Source: Rhizobium sp. Root1220
GTDB lineage: Bacteria; Pseudomonadota; Alphaproteobacteria; Rhizobiales; Rhizobiaceae
Direction: 5' to 3'
Assembly: GCF_001426265.1 (NCBI RefSeq)
Contig: NZ_LMDG01000003.1
Coordinates: 442 to 64,441 of the forward strand
DNA: 64,000 nt
The notes under the pieces are model-generated. The model saw nothing but the letters and a program-made list of their open reading frames with translations. It was not told the DNA's origin and ran no database searches. This document shows, piece after piece, positions 8,461-18,710 of the stretch. Within the stretch, counting starts at the first letter, position 1, and each line of letters starts with the position of its first letter. Made by a program: the position numbers and the translations under genes.

Positions 8461-9557
8461 TTACAGCATGAACTGTAATTGCCCTGTAGAGTCCGCCGAC
8501 TTTGTCTCCAGCGACGAAAGGGTAACACCGAGAAGGCGGATGCCTTTCCGCGTTGGGAATACCGCTTCCAGAAGACCGCCAATCGTTTCCTCGATCGCTT
8601 CAGGTGATTGGAAGCCGTGGGCTAGGCTTCTTGCCCGCGTGATCTGCGCAAAGTCGGCATACTTGACCTTGAGGGTGACGGTCTTTCCGGTGATGCAATT
8701 GGCTTCACAATAGCGCCAGACCTTGGCGATCAAGGGCTTCGCCCCTTCTAGCGCGGGGCCATAGGCGTGAATGTCCTGGGCAAACGTGTCTTCCGCACCC
8801 ACGGATTTGCGCACACGGTCGGGCTTGACCTGGCGTTCGTCTATTCCGCGGGCGATCCCGTAGAAGTACGGCCCGGACTTGCCGAAGTGCTGCACCAGGA
8901 AGTCTAAATCCTTCTCCTTCAGGTCGGCTCCGGTCTCGATCCCCAGACGATGCATCTTCTCGGCGGTGGCTGGACCGACGCCGTGAAATTTCTTGACCGG
9001 TAGTCCAGCGACGAATGCCGGTCCATTCCTGGGCGTGATCACCGCCTGGCCATTGGGCTTATTGAGGTCGCTCGCCATCTTGGCGAGGAACTTGTTGTAT
9101 GAGATTCCGCCCGACGCATTGAGATCCGTCACAGCCTTGATCTTGGCACGGATTTCCACCGCAATCTCGGTCGCGATTTCCATGCCCTTGAGGTTTTCCG
9201 TCACGTCGAGGTAGGCCTCGTCGAGCGATAGAGGCTCGATGAGCGGCGTATACTCGGCGAAGATTTCCCTGATCTGAGCCGACACCGATAGACGTCGAAG
9301 CGCGGCTTCACGAAGATGAGGTCAGGGCATTTCCGCTTTGCCGTCACTGACGGCATCGCCGAATGGACGCCGAACTTGCGGGCCTCGTAGCTTGCGGCGG
9401 CGACGACCCCGCGTGCCTCCGACCCACCGACGGCAACCGGCTGGTCGCGAAGCTCCGGATTGTCCCGCTGCTCGACGGAAGCATAAAAGGCGTCCATGTC
9501 GATATGGATGATCTTACGCGGACGACCAGTAGGTAGGTTGTCGAGATTGTCGTTCAT
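8461..9557 (-). pseudogene. dinB: DNA polymerase IV (Y family), interrupted by a frameshift
   Basis: The two halves of a DinB polymerase lie in different frames. The N-terminal half starts at ATG 9557 and carries the catalytic [12 protein letters not shown] and the SYEARKFGV segment. It reads correctly to PRFDVYR, then shifts near 9283-9288. The C-terminal half resumes as [17 protein letters not shown] and holds the second catalytic pair in [10 protein letters not shown], the thumb motif GVGPATAEKM and the little-finger domain to the stop at 8461. At the junction TAT-CG-GTG-TCG, one base (or four) is missing relative to an intact gene. All catalytic residues survive, so this is either a recent inactivation, a sequencing error or, less likely, programmed slippage. 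An open frame continues upstream to 9788 but reads as non-coding. Confidence 0.88.
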
Positions 9558-9726
9558 GTGACGTGTTCGCAGGAATTTTTTCTCATTTATAAGATATCGC
9601 GAGCCTGTGGACCAATCCTGGTTAGCGCATTGGTTTCCTTCGTGGAATGCTATCCATTGCCTCTGTGGATGGCCTGTTGGTTCAAAGTCCACCCGAAACA
9701 CGCCCGTTGACTCGAAATCCAGAAAG

Positions 9727-9741
9727 GAACAAATGTAGAAC
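9727..9741 (+). promoter_or_regulatory. LexA (SOS) box upstream of imuA
   Basis: Bases 9727-9730 and 9738-9741 are GAAC separated by exactly seven bases (AAATGTA). This is the alphaproteobacterial LexA operator, a direct repeat GAAC-N7-GAAC, unlike the palindromic enterobacterial box. It lies 50 nt before the imuA start, where a repressor would block the promoter. It may also serve the divergent dinB-SRAP genes, whose first start codon is 170 nt away. A nearby GAAC-N6-GAAC at 9754-9767 has the wrong spacing. Confidence 0.8.
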
Positions 9742-9790
9742 ATACTCGCTTTTGAACGAGATGGAACCCACGAATTGACGAAGGCCACAG

Positions 9791-10546
9791 ATGGCGCATT
9801 CCAGCGCGAACCCCGTCATTACCGAGCTTCTGGAGCGTATTTCGCATCTGGAAGGTGGCCTCTCGCGTCGGAAGCCGACCTTACCGTTCGGCGTCCCGGA
9901 AATCGATGACCATCTTCCCGATGGCGGGCTGTCTTTCGGGGCCCTGCACGAAATCGCTGGCGGCGGTGCAGGCACGGTGGACGGAGCCGCTGCAGCGCTT
10001 TTTGCTGCAGGCATAGCAGCACGCACGAAGGGCAAGGTGATCTGGTGCCTGACGCGACCGGACCTGTTCCTTCCGGCGCTGGCGCAGGCTGGCCTTCATC
10101 CGGATCGGGTGATCTTCGTCGAGGCGGCGAGGGAAGAGGATGTTCTCGCATCCATGGAGGAAGCTCTTTCCTTCGGTGGGCTAGGGGCCGTCGTCGCCGA
10201 ACTGGTCAGGCTTCCAATGACCGCTTCGCGACGGCTGCAGCTTGCAGCGGAAAAGACCGGTGCGATGGGGCTCGTCGTCCGACGATGGCGACGACAGACC
10301 GAAGCTAGCGATTTCGGTCAGCCGACCGCGTCGTCGACACGGTGGCGAGTAAGCGTGCTGCCTTCGGAAAAACTTCCGGTTCCAGGCGTCGGCCGAGCAC
10401 GGTGGTTTCTGGAGTTGATGAGAGTGAAAGCGGGCGAGTGCGCTGAGTTTGAAATTGGAGCGTGTGATGCCGCGGGTTTTATCAATCTTTCTGCCGGATT
10501 TGCCGACCGACAGGATCAGGCGGGCCGATCCCGCCATTCCGGTTGA
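9791..10546 (+). CDS. imuA: ImuA, RecA-like component of the SOS mutasome
   Basis: A 251-residue SulA/RecA-like protein of the ImuA family. With ImuB and DnaE2 it makes the damage-induced mutasome for error-prone bypass synthesis. Recognisable parts are the [14 protein letters not shown] entry, [10 protein letters not shown] with a degenerate P-loop region, and [20 protein letters not shown] with DRVIFVEA and [12 protein letters not shown]. The last 80 or so bases overlap the start of imuB in another frame, so translation is probably coupled. It is the first gene of the SOS operon behind the LexA box at 9727. Position, length and partner genes make the call secure. Confidence 0.93.
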   Translation: MAHSSANPVITELLERISHLEGGLSRRKPTLPFGVPEIDDHLPDGGLSFGALHEIAGGGAGTVDGAAAALFAAGIAARTKGKVIWCLTRPDLFLPALAQAGLHPDRVIFVEAAREEDVLASMEEALSFGGLGAVVAELVRLPMTASRRLQLAAEKTGAMGLVVRRWRRQTEASDFGQPTASSTRWRVSVLPSEKLPVPGVGRARWFLELMRVKAGECAEFEIGACDAAGFINLSAGFADRQDQAGRSRHSG

Positions 10547-11978
10547 GCAGCCGATTGCCGTCATTGCGCGCAGCGGTTCGAAGCGCTGGGTTGTCGCTGC
10601 CGACGCGGCTGCGCGGAAGGCCGGCGTACGTGTCGGCATGCCGGCTGCCAAAGCCCAGGCGCTGTTTCGGGGACTGATGCTCGAGGACGCCGATCAGGCT
10701 GCCGACGCGACTGCATTGGAGCGGATCACGCTCTGGGCGCTGACGCATTATTCTCCGATCGTCGCCGTTGACGGGCCTGATGGGATCGTGATGGACACAG
10801 AAGGTGCCGACCACCTGCAGGGCGGCGAAGAGAGGATGGTCACTGGCATTGCCAATCGCTTCAGGGCCAAGGGTCTGACTGCAAGGCTTGCGATCGCCGA
10901 CACATGGGGGGCAGCTCATGCCTGTGCCCGCGCGATCCAGCGCGACACAGTCGTTGTCCTGCCAGGCGAAACGTTGCGCGCAGTGGAGCAGCTCCCGATC
11001 CACCTGCTTAGACTCCCCGACAAGATGGTCATCGATCTTCGGACCCTGGGGTTCAAATCCATCTCCGAACTCTCAGCAACACCGCGCGCACCGCTCACTC
11101 TACGGTTCGGCCCGGAGATCGGCCGACGTCTTGACCAGACGTATGGCCGCCTCGCCGAACCCATTGATCCGATCCGAAGCTCCGAACTGATCGAAGTCTC
11201 CCGTTCGTTTGCCGAACCGATCGGAGCAGCGGAAACGATCAATAAGTACGTTGGGCGGCTTGTGGTTCAGCTAATCGCCGAACTGCAGCGGAAAGGACTT
11301 GGTGTTCGACGGACCGACCTGATCGTCGAGACGGTTGATGGTGTCAGACAGGCGATCCGCGCGGGGACCGCAAAACCCGTCCGAGACGTCGCCTGGCTGG
11401 CAAAGCTCTTTCGCGACAGGACGGAGAAGATCGAACCAGGCTTCGGCATCGAGAAGCTGTCTCTGGTCGCCATCCTCACGCAGCCGCTTGAGGAGGAGCA
11501 GCGGGCGTCGTCGCTCATCGAGGAAGACACAACCGATATCACGCCGTTGATCGACGTCTTCGGCAATCGCGGACAACGCGTCTACCGTCTTGCTCCGGTC
11601 GCCTCCGATGTTCCCGAAAGAAGCGTCCAGAGGATAGCGCCTGCCACGGTTGCGACCGAGGAGAGCTGGGTCCATCACTGGCCGCGACCGGTGCGACTTC
11701 TCCACAAACCAGATCCGATTGACGCCATTGCGCTCATGCCGGACCGGCCACCGGTCAGCATCACCTGGCGTGGCATGCGTCACAAGATCACCCGAGCCGA
11801 CGGGCCCGAGCGGGTGTTCGGCGAATGGTGGAAACGCGACAGCGAGCTTGAGGCGGTCCGCGACTATTTCGCGGTCGAGGATGAACGCGGCCAGCGGTTC
11901 TGGGTGTTTCGTTCCGGCGACGGCGTCGATCCCGAGACCGGATCGCACCGCTGGTTCCTGCACGGTATATTCGCATGA
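10467..11978 (+). CDS. imuB: ImuB, Y-family-like mutasome hub protein
   Basis: A 503-residue Y-family polymerase relative. ImuB proteins lack polymerase catalysis but bind the beta clamp, ImuA and DnaE2. The fold is recognisable ([51 protein letters not shown]). The carboxylate motifs of active Y polymerases are replaced: LPDLPTDR where DMDAFYA would be, and MDTEGADHL where SLDE would be. That agrees with a catalytically dead scaffold. ATG 10467 is preferred over TTG 10449, because the [10 protein letters not shown] start is typical of the family. The gene overlaps imuA upstream and dnaE2 by the 4-nt ATGA downstream, showing a translationally coupled operon. Confidence 0.93.
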   Translation: MPRVLSIFLPDLPTDRIRRADPAIPVEQPIAVIARSGSKRWVVAADAAARKAGVRVGMPAAKAQALFRGLMLEDADQAADATALERITLWALTHYSPIVAVDGPDGIVMDTEGADHLQGGEERMVTGIANRFRAKGLTARLAIADTWGAAHACARAIQRDTVVVLPGETLRAVEQLPIHLLRLPDKMVIDLRTLGFKSISELSATPRAPLTLRFGPEIGRRLDQTYGRLAEPIDPIRSSELIEVSRSFAEPIGAAETINKYVGRLVVQLIAELQRKGLGVRRTDLIVETVDGVRQAIRAGTAKPVRDVAWLAKLFRDRTEKIEPGFGIEKLSLVAILTQPLEEEQRASSLIEEDTTDITPLIDVFGNRGQRVYRLAPVASDVPERSVQRIAPATVATEESWVHHWPRPVRLLHKPDPIDAIALMPDRPPVSITWRGMRHKITRADGPERVFGEWWKRDSELEAVRDYFAVEDERGQRFWVFRSGDGVDPETGSHRWFLHGIFA

Positions 11979-14900
11979 CTTACGCCGAGCTTCAGGTCAC
12001 GACCCACTTCAGTTTCCTGCGAGGGGCATCCTCGGCCGCCGAACTGTTTGCCACTGCCAAGGAACTCGGCATCGAGGCGATCGGTGTCGTTGACCGCAAT
12101 AGCCTCGCGGGGATCATCCGTGCGCTGGAGGCGTCCCGGAATACCGGTCTTCGCCTTGTCGTCGGCTGCCGGCTTGACCTCCAGGACGGCATGTCGATCC
12201 TCGTCTACCCGACGGACCGTGCCGCGTACTCACGGCTGACACGGCTGCTGACTCTTGGAAAGAGCCGCGGCGGCAAGGCGAACTGCATCCTGACGCTCGA
12301 CGACGTCGCGCTCTATGCCGAAGGGCTGATCGGCATCCTCGTGCCCGACCTGCCTGATGAGACGTGCGCAATCCAGCTTCGGAAGATGGCCGAACTCTTT
12401 AAGGACAGGGCTTACGTCTCGCTATGCCTCAGGCGTCGTCCGAACGACCAGCTGCGACTGCATGAGATTTCCACCATGGCAGCCCGTTTTAAGGTGCGCA
12501 CCCTCGTCACCAACGACGTGCTGTTTCATGAACCCGGCCGCCGGCAGCTTCAGGACGTCGTGACCTGCGTGCGCAACAACACGACGATAGACGACGTCGG
12601 CTTCGAACGGGAACGGCATGCCGATCGCTACCTCAAAACGCCGGAAGAAATGGAACGGCTGTTTCCACGCTATCCCGAAGCGCTTGCCCGCACGATGGAG
12701 ATCGTTGATCGCTGTCGCTTCAGTCTCGAGGAGTTGACCTACCAATATCCGGAGGAAGCGATCGTTGAGGGCATGGATGCCCAGCAGTCGCTGGAACACT
12801 ATGTCCGGGAATGCATTCCGATCCGCTATCCCGAAGGATTGCCGCAGAAGGTGCTGCGGGCGGTACGGCATGAACTCGACCTCATCAGATCGATGAAGTA
12901 CGCACCGTATTTCCTGACGGTCTTCAGCATCGTTCGCTTCGCCCGTTCCCAGGGTATCTTGTGCCAGGGCAGGGGATCGGCGGCCAATTCGGCGGTTTGC
13001 TACATCCTCGGGATCACCTCGATCGATCCCGATACCAACGACCTGCTGTTCGAGCGCTTCATCTCTCAGGAACGCGATGAACCGCCTGACATCGACGTGG
13101 ACTTCGAACACGAGCGGCGGGAGGAGGTGATCCAGTGGATTTACAGGACCTATGGCCACGACAAAGCGGCCCTTTGCGCCACGGTCACCCGCTACCGAGC
13201 CAAGGGTGCGATCCGGGATGTCGGCAAGGCGCTTGGCCTTCCTGAAGATATTATCAAGGCGTTGTCATCTGGCATGTGGTCTTGGTCCGAGGAGCTGGTC
13301 AGCGATCGCAAGATCAGGGAGCAGGGACTCAATCCGCAGGATCGGCGTCTGGCGTTGACGCTCAAGCTCGCCCAACAACTGATGGGGGCTCCCCGTCATC
13401 TTGGCCAGCATCCAGGCGGTTTCGTTCTTACCCATGAACGGCTCGACGATCTCGTTCCAATTGAACCGGCCTCGATGGCCGACCGCCAAGTCATCGAATG
13501 GGACAAGGACGACATCGAGGCGCTCAAGTTCATGAAGGTCGACGTCTTGGCGCTCGGCATGCTGACCTGCATGTCCAAGAGCTTTGCCTTGTTGAGTCAA
13601 CACAAGGACATAGACATCGATCTTGCCACGATACCTCAAGAGGACCCGCCGACCTATGCGATGATCCGCAAGGCGGACACGCTCGGCACCTTCCAGATCG
13701 AATCCCGAGCCCAAATGGCGATGCTACCGCGCATGAAACCTCGGACCTTCTACGATCTCGTCATCCAGGTAGCGATCGTGCGGCCTGGTCCGATCCAAGG
13801 GGACATGGTGCATCCGTATCTCCGGAGACGGGAAGGCAAGGAAGCGGTCGAGTATCCGACGCCGGAGCTGGAGGCGGTCTTAGGCAAGACCCTCGGCGTC
13901 CCGCTCTTCCAGGAGAGCGCGATGAAGGTTGCGATGGTTTGCGCCGGCTTCACCGGCGGCGAGGCCGACCAGCTTCGCAAATCCATGGCGACCTTCAAGT
14001 TCACCGGTGGCGTCTCGCGGTTCAAGGACAAGCTGGTCTCGGGGATGATCGAGAACGGATACTCGCCGGAGTTTGCCGAGAAGACCTTCAGCCAACTCGA
14101 AGGCTTCGGTTCTTATGGCTTCCCGGAATCGCATGCGGCCTCCTTCGCGCTGATTGCTTACGCCAGTAATTTCGTGAAGTGTCATTTCCCTGACGCCTTC
14201 TGCACGGCTCTCCTGAATTCGCAGCCGATGGGCTTCTACGCACCCGCGCAGATCGTCGGCGATGCCCGCGCGCACGGCGTCGAGGTCAGGCCGGTCTGCA
14301 TTAACAGGTCCCGTTGGGATTGCACGCTCGAGGAGATCGGAGAGACCGGCCGTCACGCGGTTCGTCTTGGGATGCGGATGGTCAAGGGGCTTGCGGTCGC
14401 CGATGCTGCGAGGATCGTCACCGCTCGGATGAACTCCACTTTCGAAACCGTGGATGATGTCTGGCGACGATCTCATGTCCCGACCGAAGCACTGGTGCAG
14501 CTCGCCGAGGCCGATGCGTTCCTGCCGTCGTTCAAGCTTCCGCGACGCGATGCGCTCTGGGCGATCAAGGCGCTGCGCGACGAGCCGCTTCCGCTGTTTG
14601 CGGCGGCCTCCAAACGGGAGGCGCGGGCAATTTCCGAACAGCAGGAGCCGGAGGTCGCGTTGCGCCAGATGACGCAAGGACATAACGTCGTCCAGGACTA
14701 CAGTCATGTCGGCCTGACACTGCGGAGCCACCCGGTCAGTTTCCTCCGGAGCGATCTCAACGAACGCCGGATCGTGACCTGCCAGGAGGCGATGAGCGCG
14801 CGCGATGGTCGCCGGTTGATGACAGCAGGCCTGGTTCTGGTTCGTCAGAAGCCGGGATCGGCCAAGGGCGTCATGTTCATCACCATCGAGGACGAAACCG

Positions 14901-15235
14901 GTCCCGCGAATGTCGTCGTCTGGCCTTCTTTGTTCGAGAAACGCCGCCAGGTCGTGCTTGGATCGTCCATGATGGCGATCAACGGCCGTATCCACCGCGA
15001 AGGCGATGTAGTTCACCTCGTGGCGCAACAGCTCTTCGACCTCTCCGACGATCTCTCCGCCCTCGCAGACCGTGACGGCGATTTCAAACTTCCGACGGGC
15101 CGGGGAGACGAGTTTGCCCATGGTTCACCGGGAAGCCCGGATTCAAGGGAGAGAGCAAGCGTAAAGCCGAGGGACATTTTCGTCCCAGACCTTCACATCG
15201 ACACTCTAAAGGTGAAGAGCCGTAACTTTCATTAG
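11975..15235 (+). CDS. dnaE2: error-prone DNA polymerase III alpha subunit DnaE2 (ImuC)
   Basis: A 1086-residue C-family polymerase, the catalytic member of the ImuA-ImuB-DnaE2 mutasome and usual length for DnaE2. A PHP domain opens the protein ([20 protein letters not shown]). The palm has the catalytic motif [15 protein letters not shown] with Asp372, Asp374 and Asp376, and the [12 protein letters not shown] segment ahead of it. The thumb, fingers ([20 protein letters not shown]) and a C-terminal OB fold ([20 protein letters not shown]) follow. The start overlaps the imuB stop by ATGA. Expression is expected to follow the LexA box at 9727. A long minus-strand ORF inside it (13880-15121) is a codon-bias shadow. 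Confidence 0.96.
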   Translation: MTYAELQVTTHFSFLRGASSAAELFATAKELGIEAIGVVDRNSLAGIIRALEASRNTGLRLVVGCRLDLQDGMSILVYPTDRAAYSRLTRLLTLGKSRGGKANCILTLDDVALYAEGLIGILVPDLPDETCAIQLRKMAELFKDRAYVSLCLRRRPNDQLRLHEISTMAARFKVRTLVTNDVLFHEPGRRQLQDVVTCVRNNTTIDDVGFERERHADRYLKTPEEMERLFPRYPEALARTMEIVDRCRFSLEELTYQYPEEAIVEGMDAQQSLEHYVRECIPIRYPEGLPQKVLRAVRHELDLIRSMKYAPYFLTVFSIVRFARSQGILCQGRGSAANSAVCYILGITSIDPDTNDLLFERFISQERDEPPDIDVDFEHERREEVIQWIYRTYGHDKAALCATVTRYRAKGAIRDVGKALGLPEDIIKALSSGMWSWSEELVSDRKIREQGLNPQDRRLALTLKLAQQLMGAPRHLGQHPGGFVLTHERLDDLVPIEPASMADRQVIEWDKDDIEALKFMKVDVLALGMLTCMSKSFALLSQHKDIDIDLATIPQEDPPTYAMIRKADTLGTFQIESRAQMAMLPRMKPRTFYDLVIQVAIVRPGPIQGDMVHPYLRRREGKEAVEYPTPELEAVLGKTLGVPLFQESAMKVAMVCAGFTGGEADQLRKSMATFKFTGGVSRFKDKLVSGMIENGYSPEFAEKTFSQLEGFGSYGFPESHAASFALIAYASNFVKCHFPDAFCTALLNSQPMGFYAPAQIVGDARAHGVEVRPVCINRSRWDCTLEEIGETGRHAVRLGMRMVKGLAVADAARIVTARMNSTFETVDDVWRRSHVPTEALVQLAEADAFLPSFKLPRRDALWAIKALRDEPLPLFAAASKREARAISEQQEPEVALRQMTQGHNVVQDYSHVGLTLRSHPVSFLRSDLNERRIVTCQEAMSARDGRRLMTAGLVLVRQKPGSAKGVMFITIEDETGPANVVVWPSLFEKRRQVVLGSSMMAINGRIHREGDVVHLVAQQLFDLSDDLSALADRDGDFKLPTGRGDEFAHGSPGSPDSRERASVKPRDIFVPDLHIDTLKVKSRNFH

Positions 15236-15447
15236 TCGTTCTCAGCCCGGACCCGAAGGCCCACCGCCCAATGCGGACATAGCCATCCCATTTCGTCTAC
15301 CCTATAAATGCAAGCGATGGCGTTCGGATGAGAGCGCCTTTCATGTCGGCGCTAGTCTAGTTGTCTCCCCGTCATCTTGGTGGGATAGCATGAGTTGAAG
15401 GCCCCACGGCCCTTGCCCAGAATCAAATTGCGCTCCACCTTTCGGGT
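15236..15447. other. intergenic stretch after the SOS operon
   Basis: About 210 bases between dnaE2 and the Nudix gene. I see no gene, no clear terminator hairpin with a T-run and no LexA box. A promoter for the Nudix gene presumably lies here. Confidence 0.4.
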
Positions 15448-15951
15448 ATGAAGAACGGTGCGACACACCTGTCCAGTTTGGCGAGCCATGCGGCCACGAT
15501 CATGAGCGGCGGCGCAGCCGAGCAGCTTGGCGCGCTGTGCGTGCGCACTGGACCAGACGGCTCTCTCGACGTCCTGCTAATAACGACTCGACAGACAGGT
15601 AGATGGTCGATCCCGAAGGGATGGCCTATCAAGGGACTTGCATCTCACAAAGCCGCAGAGCGCGAAGCATGGGAGGAAGCGGGCGTGATAGGACGCGCAA
15701 AGAGGCGCGTTTTCGGTTACTACACCTACCTCAAGGCACTCGAAGACGGACGAAAACTGCCGTCGATCGTTGAGGTTCACCTAGTCGAGGTGCGCCGTAT
15801 GAAAAAAACATTTCCTGAAGCCAAAGAACGGAAGCTTGCTTGGATGCGACCCTCTGATGCGGCGTTGCTCGTGGGCGAGCCTGAACTGAAGGGTCTAATA
15901 CGAAGCCTCGACAGGTATCGTCCGTTCAACGCTCCCAGCCTCATCAGTTAA
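15448..15951 (+). CDS. Nudix hydrolase, diphosphoinositol-polyphosphate-phosphohydrolase-like subgroup
   Basis: A 167-residue cytoplasmic Nudix protein that should cleave a nucleoside diphosphate linked to another moiety, or a polyphosphate. The loop-helix-loop reads WSIPKGWPIKG, then HKAAEREAWEEAGV, giving the REuxEExGu catalytic core. The Glu that normally precedes it in GX5E is a Leu, as I recall for the rhizobial PKGWP subgroup. A C-terminal segment, KERKLAWM, matches the conserved W of that subgroup. ATG 15448 gives a roughly 25-residue leader before the fold; the ATG at 15502 (MSGGAAEQLGAL) could be the real start. It may sanitise nucleotide pools or degrade alarmones; the substrate is unknown. 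Confidence 0.88.
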   Translation: MKNGATHLSSLASHAATIMSGGAAEQLGALCVRTGPDGSLDVLLITTRQTGRWSIPKGWPIKGLASHKAAEREAWEEAGVIGRAKRRVFGYYTYLKALEDGRKLPSIVEVHLVEVRRMKKTFPEAKERKLAWMRPSDAALLVGEPELKGLIRSLDRYRPFNAPSLIS

Positions 15952-16076
15952 GAATTTGGTGCGGCTCGGCGACTGCTGATGACACTGCTGTTGAGAGAAC
16001 CAAACGACAGAGACTACTGTAACATACTTCGGTGTCGCGATAGGTGTTGTCGTATTTTCCTCTTGGGGTACGCTCG

Positions 16077-16205
16077 ATGGCACGCGACTTAATTGATCGG
16101 GATGCAAGAATTCGGACAGAGCCTGCGTGGGATGTCCTTCGAAGGGCGACGAAATGGGAGACGCTGCGGGCGACTTTTCCGGCCGAAGCGCGAGGTCTTG
16201 ATTAG
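16077..16205 (+). CDS. possible 42-residue protein
   Basis: A short frame from ATG 16077 reads MARDLIDRDARIRT, then WDVLRRATKWETLR, and ends at TAG 16205. The composition is arginine-rich and soluble. A GGGG stretch about 10 bases before the ATG could serve as a ribosome binding site. It overlaps by 4 bases the end of an oxidoreductase remnant on the other strand. I do not recognise it, and it could equally be the tail of a lost gene. Confidence 0.3.
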   Translation: MARDLIDRDARIRTEPAWDVLRRATKWETLRATFPAEARGLD

Positions 16206-16393
16206 TCGACTACCTTCAGCACGATCCTGCCTTTCGCATGCTCAAGCTTGCCCTCGAGCATCTCATGAGCCTTGACGGCGTCATGGAACGGCAGGACCGA
16301 TCCCACGTTCGTCTTGAGATCACCGTTGTCGATCATCTTCGAGATGTCGGCCAACTGGCCCGTCGATACTGCAACGCGCCTAGACCGAATACG
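16202..16393 (-). pseudogene. C-terminal remnant of a quinone oxidoreductase (MDR family)
   Basis: The minus frame reads TGQLADISKMIDNGDLKTNV, then PFHDAVKAHEMLEGKLEHAK and GRIVLKVVD before the stop at 16202. This is the typical C-terminus of MDR quinone oxidoreductases: the ADAxxAHxxLExGxxxGKIVL pattern. A stop at about 16393 blocks the frame upstream, and no Rossmann fold precedes it, so only about 60 residues remain. It resembles the C-terminal architecture of the intact gene at 1014-1982 but is clearly not a copy of it. Confidence 0.7.
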
Positions 16394-16476
16394 ATCTGGC
16401 CGTCACAGGGCGGCGTCCCCGCACGCCCTGTCGTTTACCATTCCTTAATTTAGCACTCACCTCTGGTTGCAGAATC

Positions 16477-17184
16477 ATGCCGCGTAAAATAAGTATTTCT
16501 TGCGATGAGGGGGTGACTTTGTTTTCAAGAATACTAGCCATTATGCTTCTGCTGACTTTTCCAGCGGAATGGGCATTTGCGGCCTCAATGGTTCGCGTCA
16601 TTGATGGCGACACGATCGATTTGGACGGTGTTCGGTACCGCCTTCACGGGATCGACGCACCCGAGGCTGGCCAAACTTGCAAGAGCCCGGACGGCAGCGA
16701 ATGGGCATGTGGGCAGGCCGCGATTCACAAAATGGAAAGCCTTGTTCTGGGCCACGACGTCTCCTGCAAGCCGCGTGAAAAAGACATGTACGCCCGCTGG
16801 ATCGCAAGCTGCGTTGCCGACGGTGTCGATGTCAACGGCGAAATGGTGGCGTCCGGCTTAGCTTGGGCATTCCGGAGATACTCTGTTGACTACGTCGCAG
16901 CAGAGGAGGTAGCGCATGCCAGCCACGTCGGCGTCTGGCAGGCAGATACACAGACTGCCTGGGATTTCAGGGCGAACAAGTGGAGCGGGGCGAGCGCTAG
17001 TTCGGTAGTCAGCGGTTGCCCGATCAAGGGCAACATCAACAGCAAACACGAGAAAATCTATCACGCGCCGTGGTCCAAGGATTACGCGAAGACCAAGATC
17101 GACACGCGCAAGGGTGAGCGTTGGTTTTGCTCCGAAGGAGAGGCCGTGGCGGCAGGTTGGCGACCGCCGCAATGGGGTCGATGA
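16477..17184 (+). CDS. secreted thermonuclease-family (SNase) nuclease with C-terminal zinc-ribbon-like tail
   Basis: A 235-residue exported nuclease that should cut DNA and RNA with calcium. A hydrophobic signal (ILAIMLLLTFPAEWAFA) precedes the SNase domain. The domain has VIDGDTIDL, RYRLHGIDAPE (catalytic Arg and Glu) and DMYARWIASC (second Arg). After about residue 180 comes a separate Cys-containing domain, GCPIKGNINSKHEKIYH then ERWFCSEGEAVAAGWRP, resembling the small domain often found at the ends of rhizobial SNase proteins. The listed ATG gives an unusually long N-region. TTG 16519, six bases after GAGGGGG, would place the signal at the usual distance and may be the true start. Confidence 0.88.
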   Translation: MPRKISISCDEGVTLFSRILAIMLLLTFPAEWAFAASMVRVIDGDTIDLDGVRYRLHGIDAPEAGQTCKSPDGSEWACGQAAIHKMESLVLGHDVSCKPREKDMYARWIASCVADGVDVNGEMVASGLAWAFRRYSVDYVAAEEVAHASHVGVWQADTQTAWDFRANKWSGASASSVVSGCPIKGNINSKHEKIYHAPWSKDYAKTKIDTRKGERWFCSEGEAVAAGWRPPQWGR

Positions 17185-17215
17185 ATTCAGCTTATGATGC
17201 ATACAGGTAGCGGCA

Positions 17216-18547
17216 ATGGCCAAGTTTGAAGCCCTCAATAATCTCTACAACAGTCTACGAGAGTCGTCTCATGACTTCCGTATTACGACCGACCCGTTTC
17301 CTCCGTTCGACGCCGACAAGCTCGCGAAATCGATGGAGATCGAACGGAAGGCCGGCGAAAATGGCAAGGCGAATGTTCCTGCACCAGCCGCTCTGGACTT
17401 CGACGACGTCGAGCGTGCGATCATCGATCGAGTGGAGAGCCAGCGAGGCGACTCGTTCCAGATTCTTGAAGACCAGCTGCACACCTACGCTACCCGACTG
17501 CGGAACCTCGATTTCGATGGGCATTTTGGGCAGATCGAGATGACCAACCATTCCAGCGTCGAGGATTTCCAAGCCGACGTTGCAGTAGGACGCGATGAAC
17601 TGTTCATGCGGCGCAAAGACCTGCGGGCAACCGACGAGGAACTGGAGGACTTCCGGAAGCGGAATCGCCTAGAGAAGCGGGTCGCTCGCGTGAAAGGGAA
17701 ACTGGAGACGACCCTCAAGGTCCTCTTCATTGTGTTCCTGCTCTTGCTGGAGACCGCGGTCAATGGCGTGTATCTTGCCAAAGGAAACGACAGCGGTCTT
17801 GTTGGCGGCATCGGCTACGCATTCGGCTTTGCCTTCATCAACGTGGTCGGCACGTTTCTGTTGGCGCTCTTTGGTATCCGACAGCTCAATCGGCGCTCCG
17901 TCGTCCTGAAATTTATAGGGCTTCTCAGCCTGATCTTCTGGATTGCTTTAGCCATCGCGCTAAACCTCGCCATGGCGCACTACCGCGAGATTTCTGCAAC
18001 CGCTGTCGACAATATCGGCGCACTTGTTCGCCAGCGTGTTGTCAACGACCCATTAGGCCTGTCGGACATCGACTCCTTCGTTCTTTTCGCGGGTGGTTTC
18101 CTCTTCTCGGTTGCCGCGCTGCTGGACGGTCTGTTCATGACCGATCCCTACCCAGGCTATGCGGGGACATACTCCAGATATTTCTCGGCACGCATCGAAT
18201 ACGCCGACGAGAAGGATCATCGTATCGAACGGCTCAAGGAAATCCGAGACGAGCACAACGAGAAGATCGAGGTTATCATTCAGCGGCTTTCCAAGCGCCG
18301 TAAGGAATGCGCGGCCATCATCGACGCACGGACCCGCATGACAAAGCTATTCGCTGAACATCAGACGAGCCTGGAGGGCGTCGCGCGCATCCGCAACTTC
18401 GAGGCTATGTCGTGGAGGGGTTCGTCCAGCTTGTCTCGGCGACCATTTCCTTTGCGGCACGCAATGCCTCGTTACAGGCAGCCGCGTTCGTGGGAAACCC
18501 AAACCCCTCACGATTCGAGCTCGCAGTCCCGCAGCATAATGAAGTAA
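17216..18547 (+). CDS. hypothetical membrane protein with four transmembrane helices and flanking coiled coils
   Basis: A 443-residue protein that I cannot assign to a family. Residues 1-160 are soluble and rich in charged helices. Four hydrophobic segments follow (VLFIVFLLLLETAVNGVY; a Gly-rich one; FIGLLSLIFWIALAIALNLA; VLFAGGFLFSVAALLDGLF). A charged helix rich in Glu, Arg and Lys then suggests a cytoplasmic coiled coil. The last 45 residues are serine- and arginine-rich and look out of frame, whereas the +1 frame from 18412 reads better (EGFVQLVSATISFAARN). A frameshift near 18405 is therefore possible. It follows the nuclease gene by 31 nt and may be co-transcribed with it. Confidence 0.7.
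   Translation: MAKFEALNNLYNSLRESSHDFRITTDPFPPFDADKLAKSMEIERKAGENGKANVPAPAALDFDDVERAIIDRVESQRGDSFQILEDQLHTYATRLRNLDFDGHFGQIEMTNHSSVEDFQADVAVGRDELFMRRKDLRATDEELEDFRKRNRLEKRVARVKGKLETTLKVLFIVFLLLLETAVNGVYLAKGNDSGLVGGIGYAFGFAFINVVGTFLLALFGIRQLNRRSVVLKFIGLLSLIFWIALAIALNLAMAHYREISATAVDNIGALVRQRVVNDPLGLSDIDSFVLFAGGFLFSVAALLDGLFMTDPYPGYAGTYSRYFSARIEYADEKDHRIERLKEIRDEHNEKIEVIIQRLSKRRKECAAIIDARTRMTKLFAEHQTSLEGVARIRNFEAMSWRGSSSLSRRPFPLRHAMPRYRQPRSWETQTPHDSSSQSRSIMK
18409..18431. repeat. 23-nt repeat, copy 1 (second copy at 49881-49903)
   Basis: Bases 18409-18431 are identical to 49881-49903 (GTCGTGGAGGGG then TTCGTCCAGCT). Weaker similarity continues on both sides (TTCGA before it, CTCGGC-ACCA after it). 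Both copies lie in decayed coding regions, so this looks like homology between two damaged gene copies rather than a designed repeat element. Confidence 0.6.
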
Positions 18548-18710
18548 TATCGCGCCACCTCCCGAGAACGTACACAGTGTTACGAGTTCGGTCGTTTGGA
18601 CGGTCTTACTTGCTTGATCGACACAAGCCCATCGTTCGGGTCAGGAGGCCACCTTCCAGAACCTCCTTCACGTCGCAGCAAAGGCCCCCAAGGATGTCTG
18701 CTCACTTGAA

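Noticed and set aside
9754..9767. Second GAAC pair as another LexA box
   Set aside because: The spacing is 6 instead of 7, so it does not fit the operator.
9558..9788. Open frame extending dinB upstream to 9788
   Set aside because: The translated extension does not look like protein, covers the LexA box and promoter region, and the polymerase fold starts after ATG 9557.
11271..11963. 230-codon minus-strand ORF inside imuB
   Set aside because: Antisense shadow of a well-supported gene, no motif.
13880..15121. 413-codon minus-strand ORF inside dnaE2
   Set aside because: It is antisense to a complete, motif-rich polymerase gene; long antisense frames are common in GC-rich genomes.
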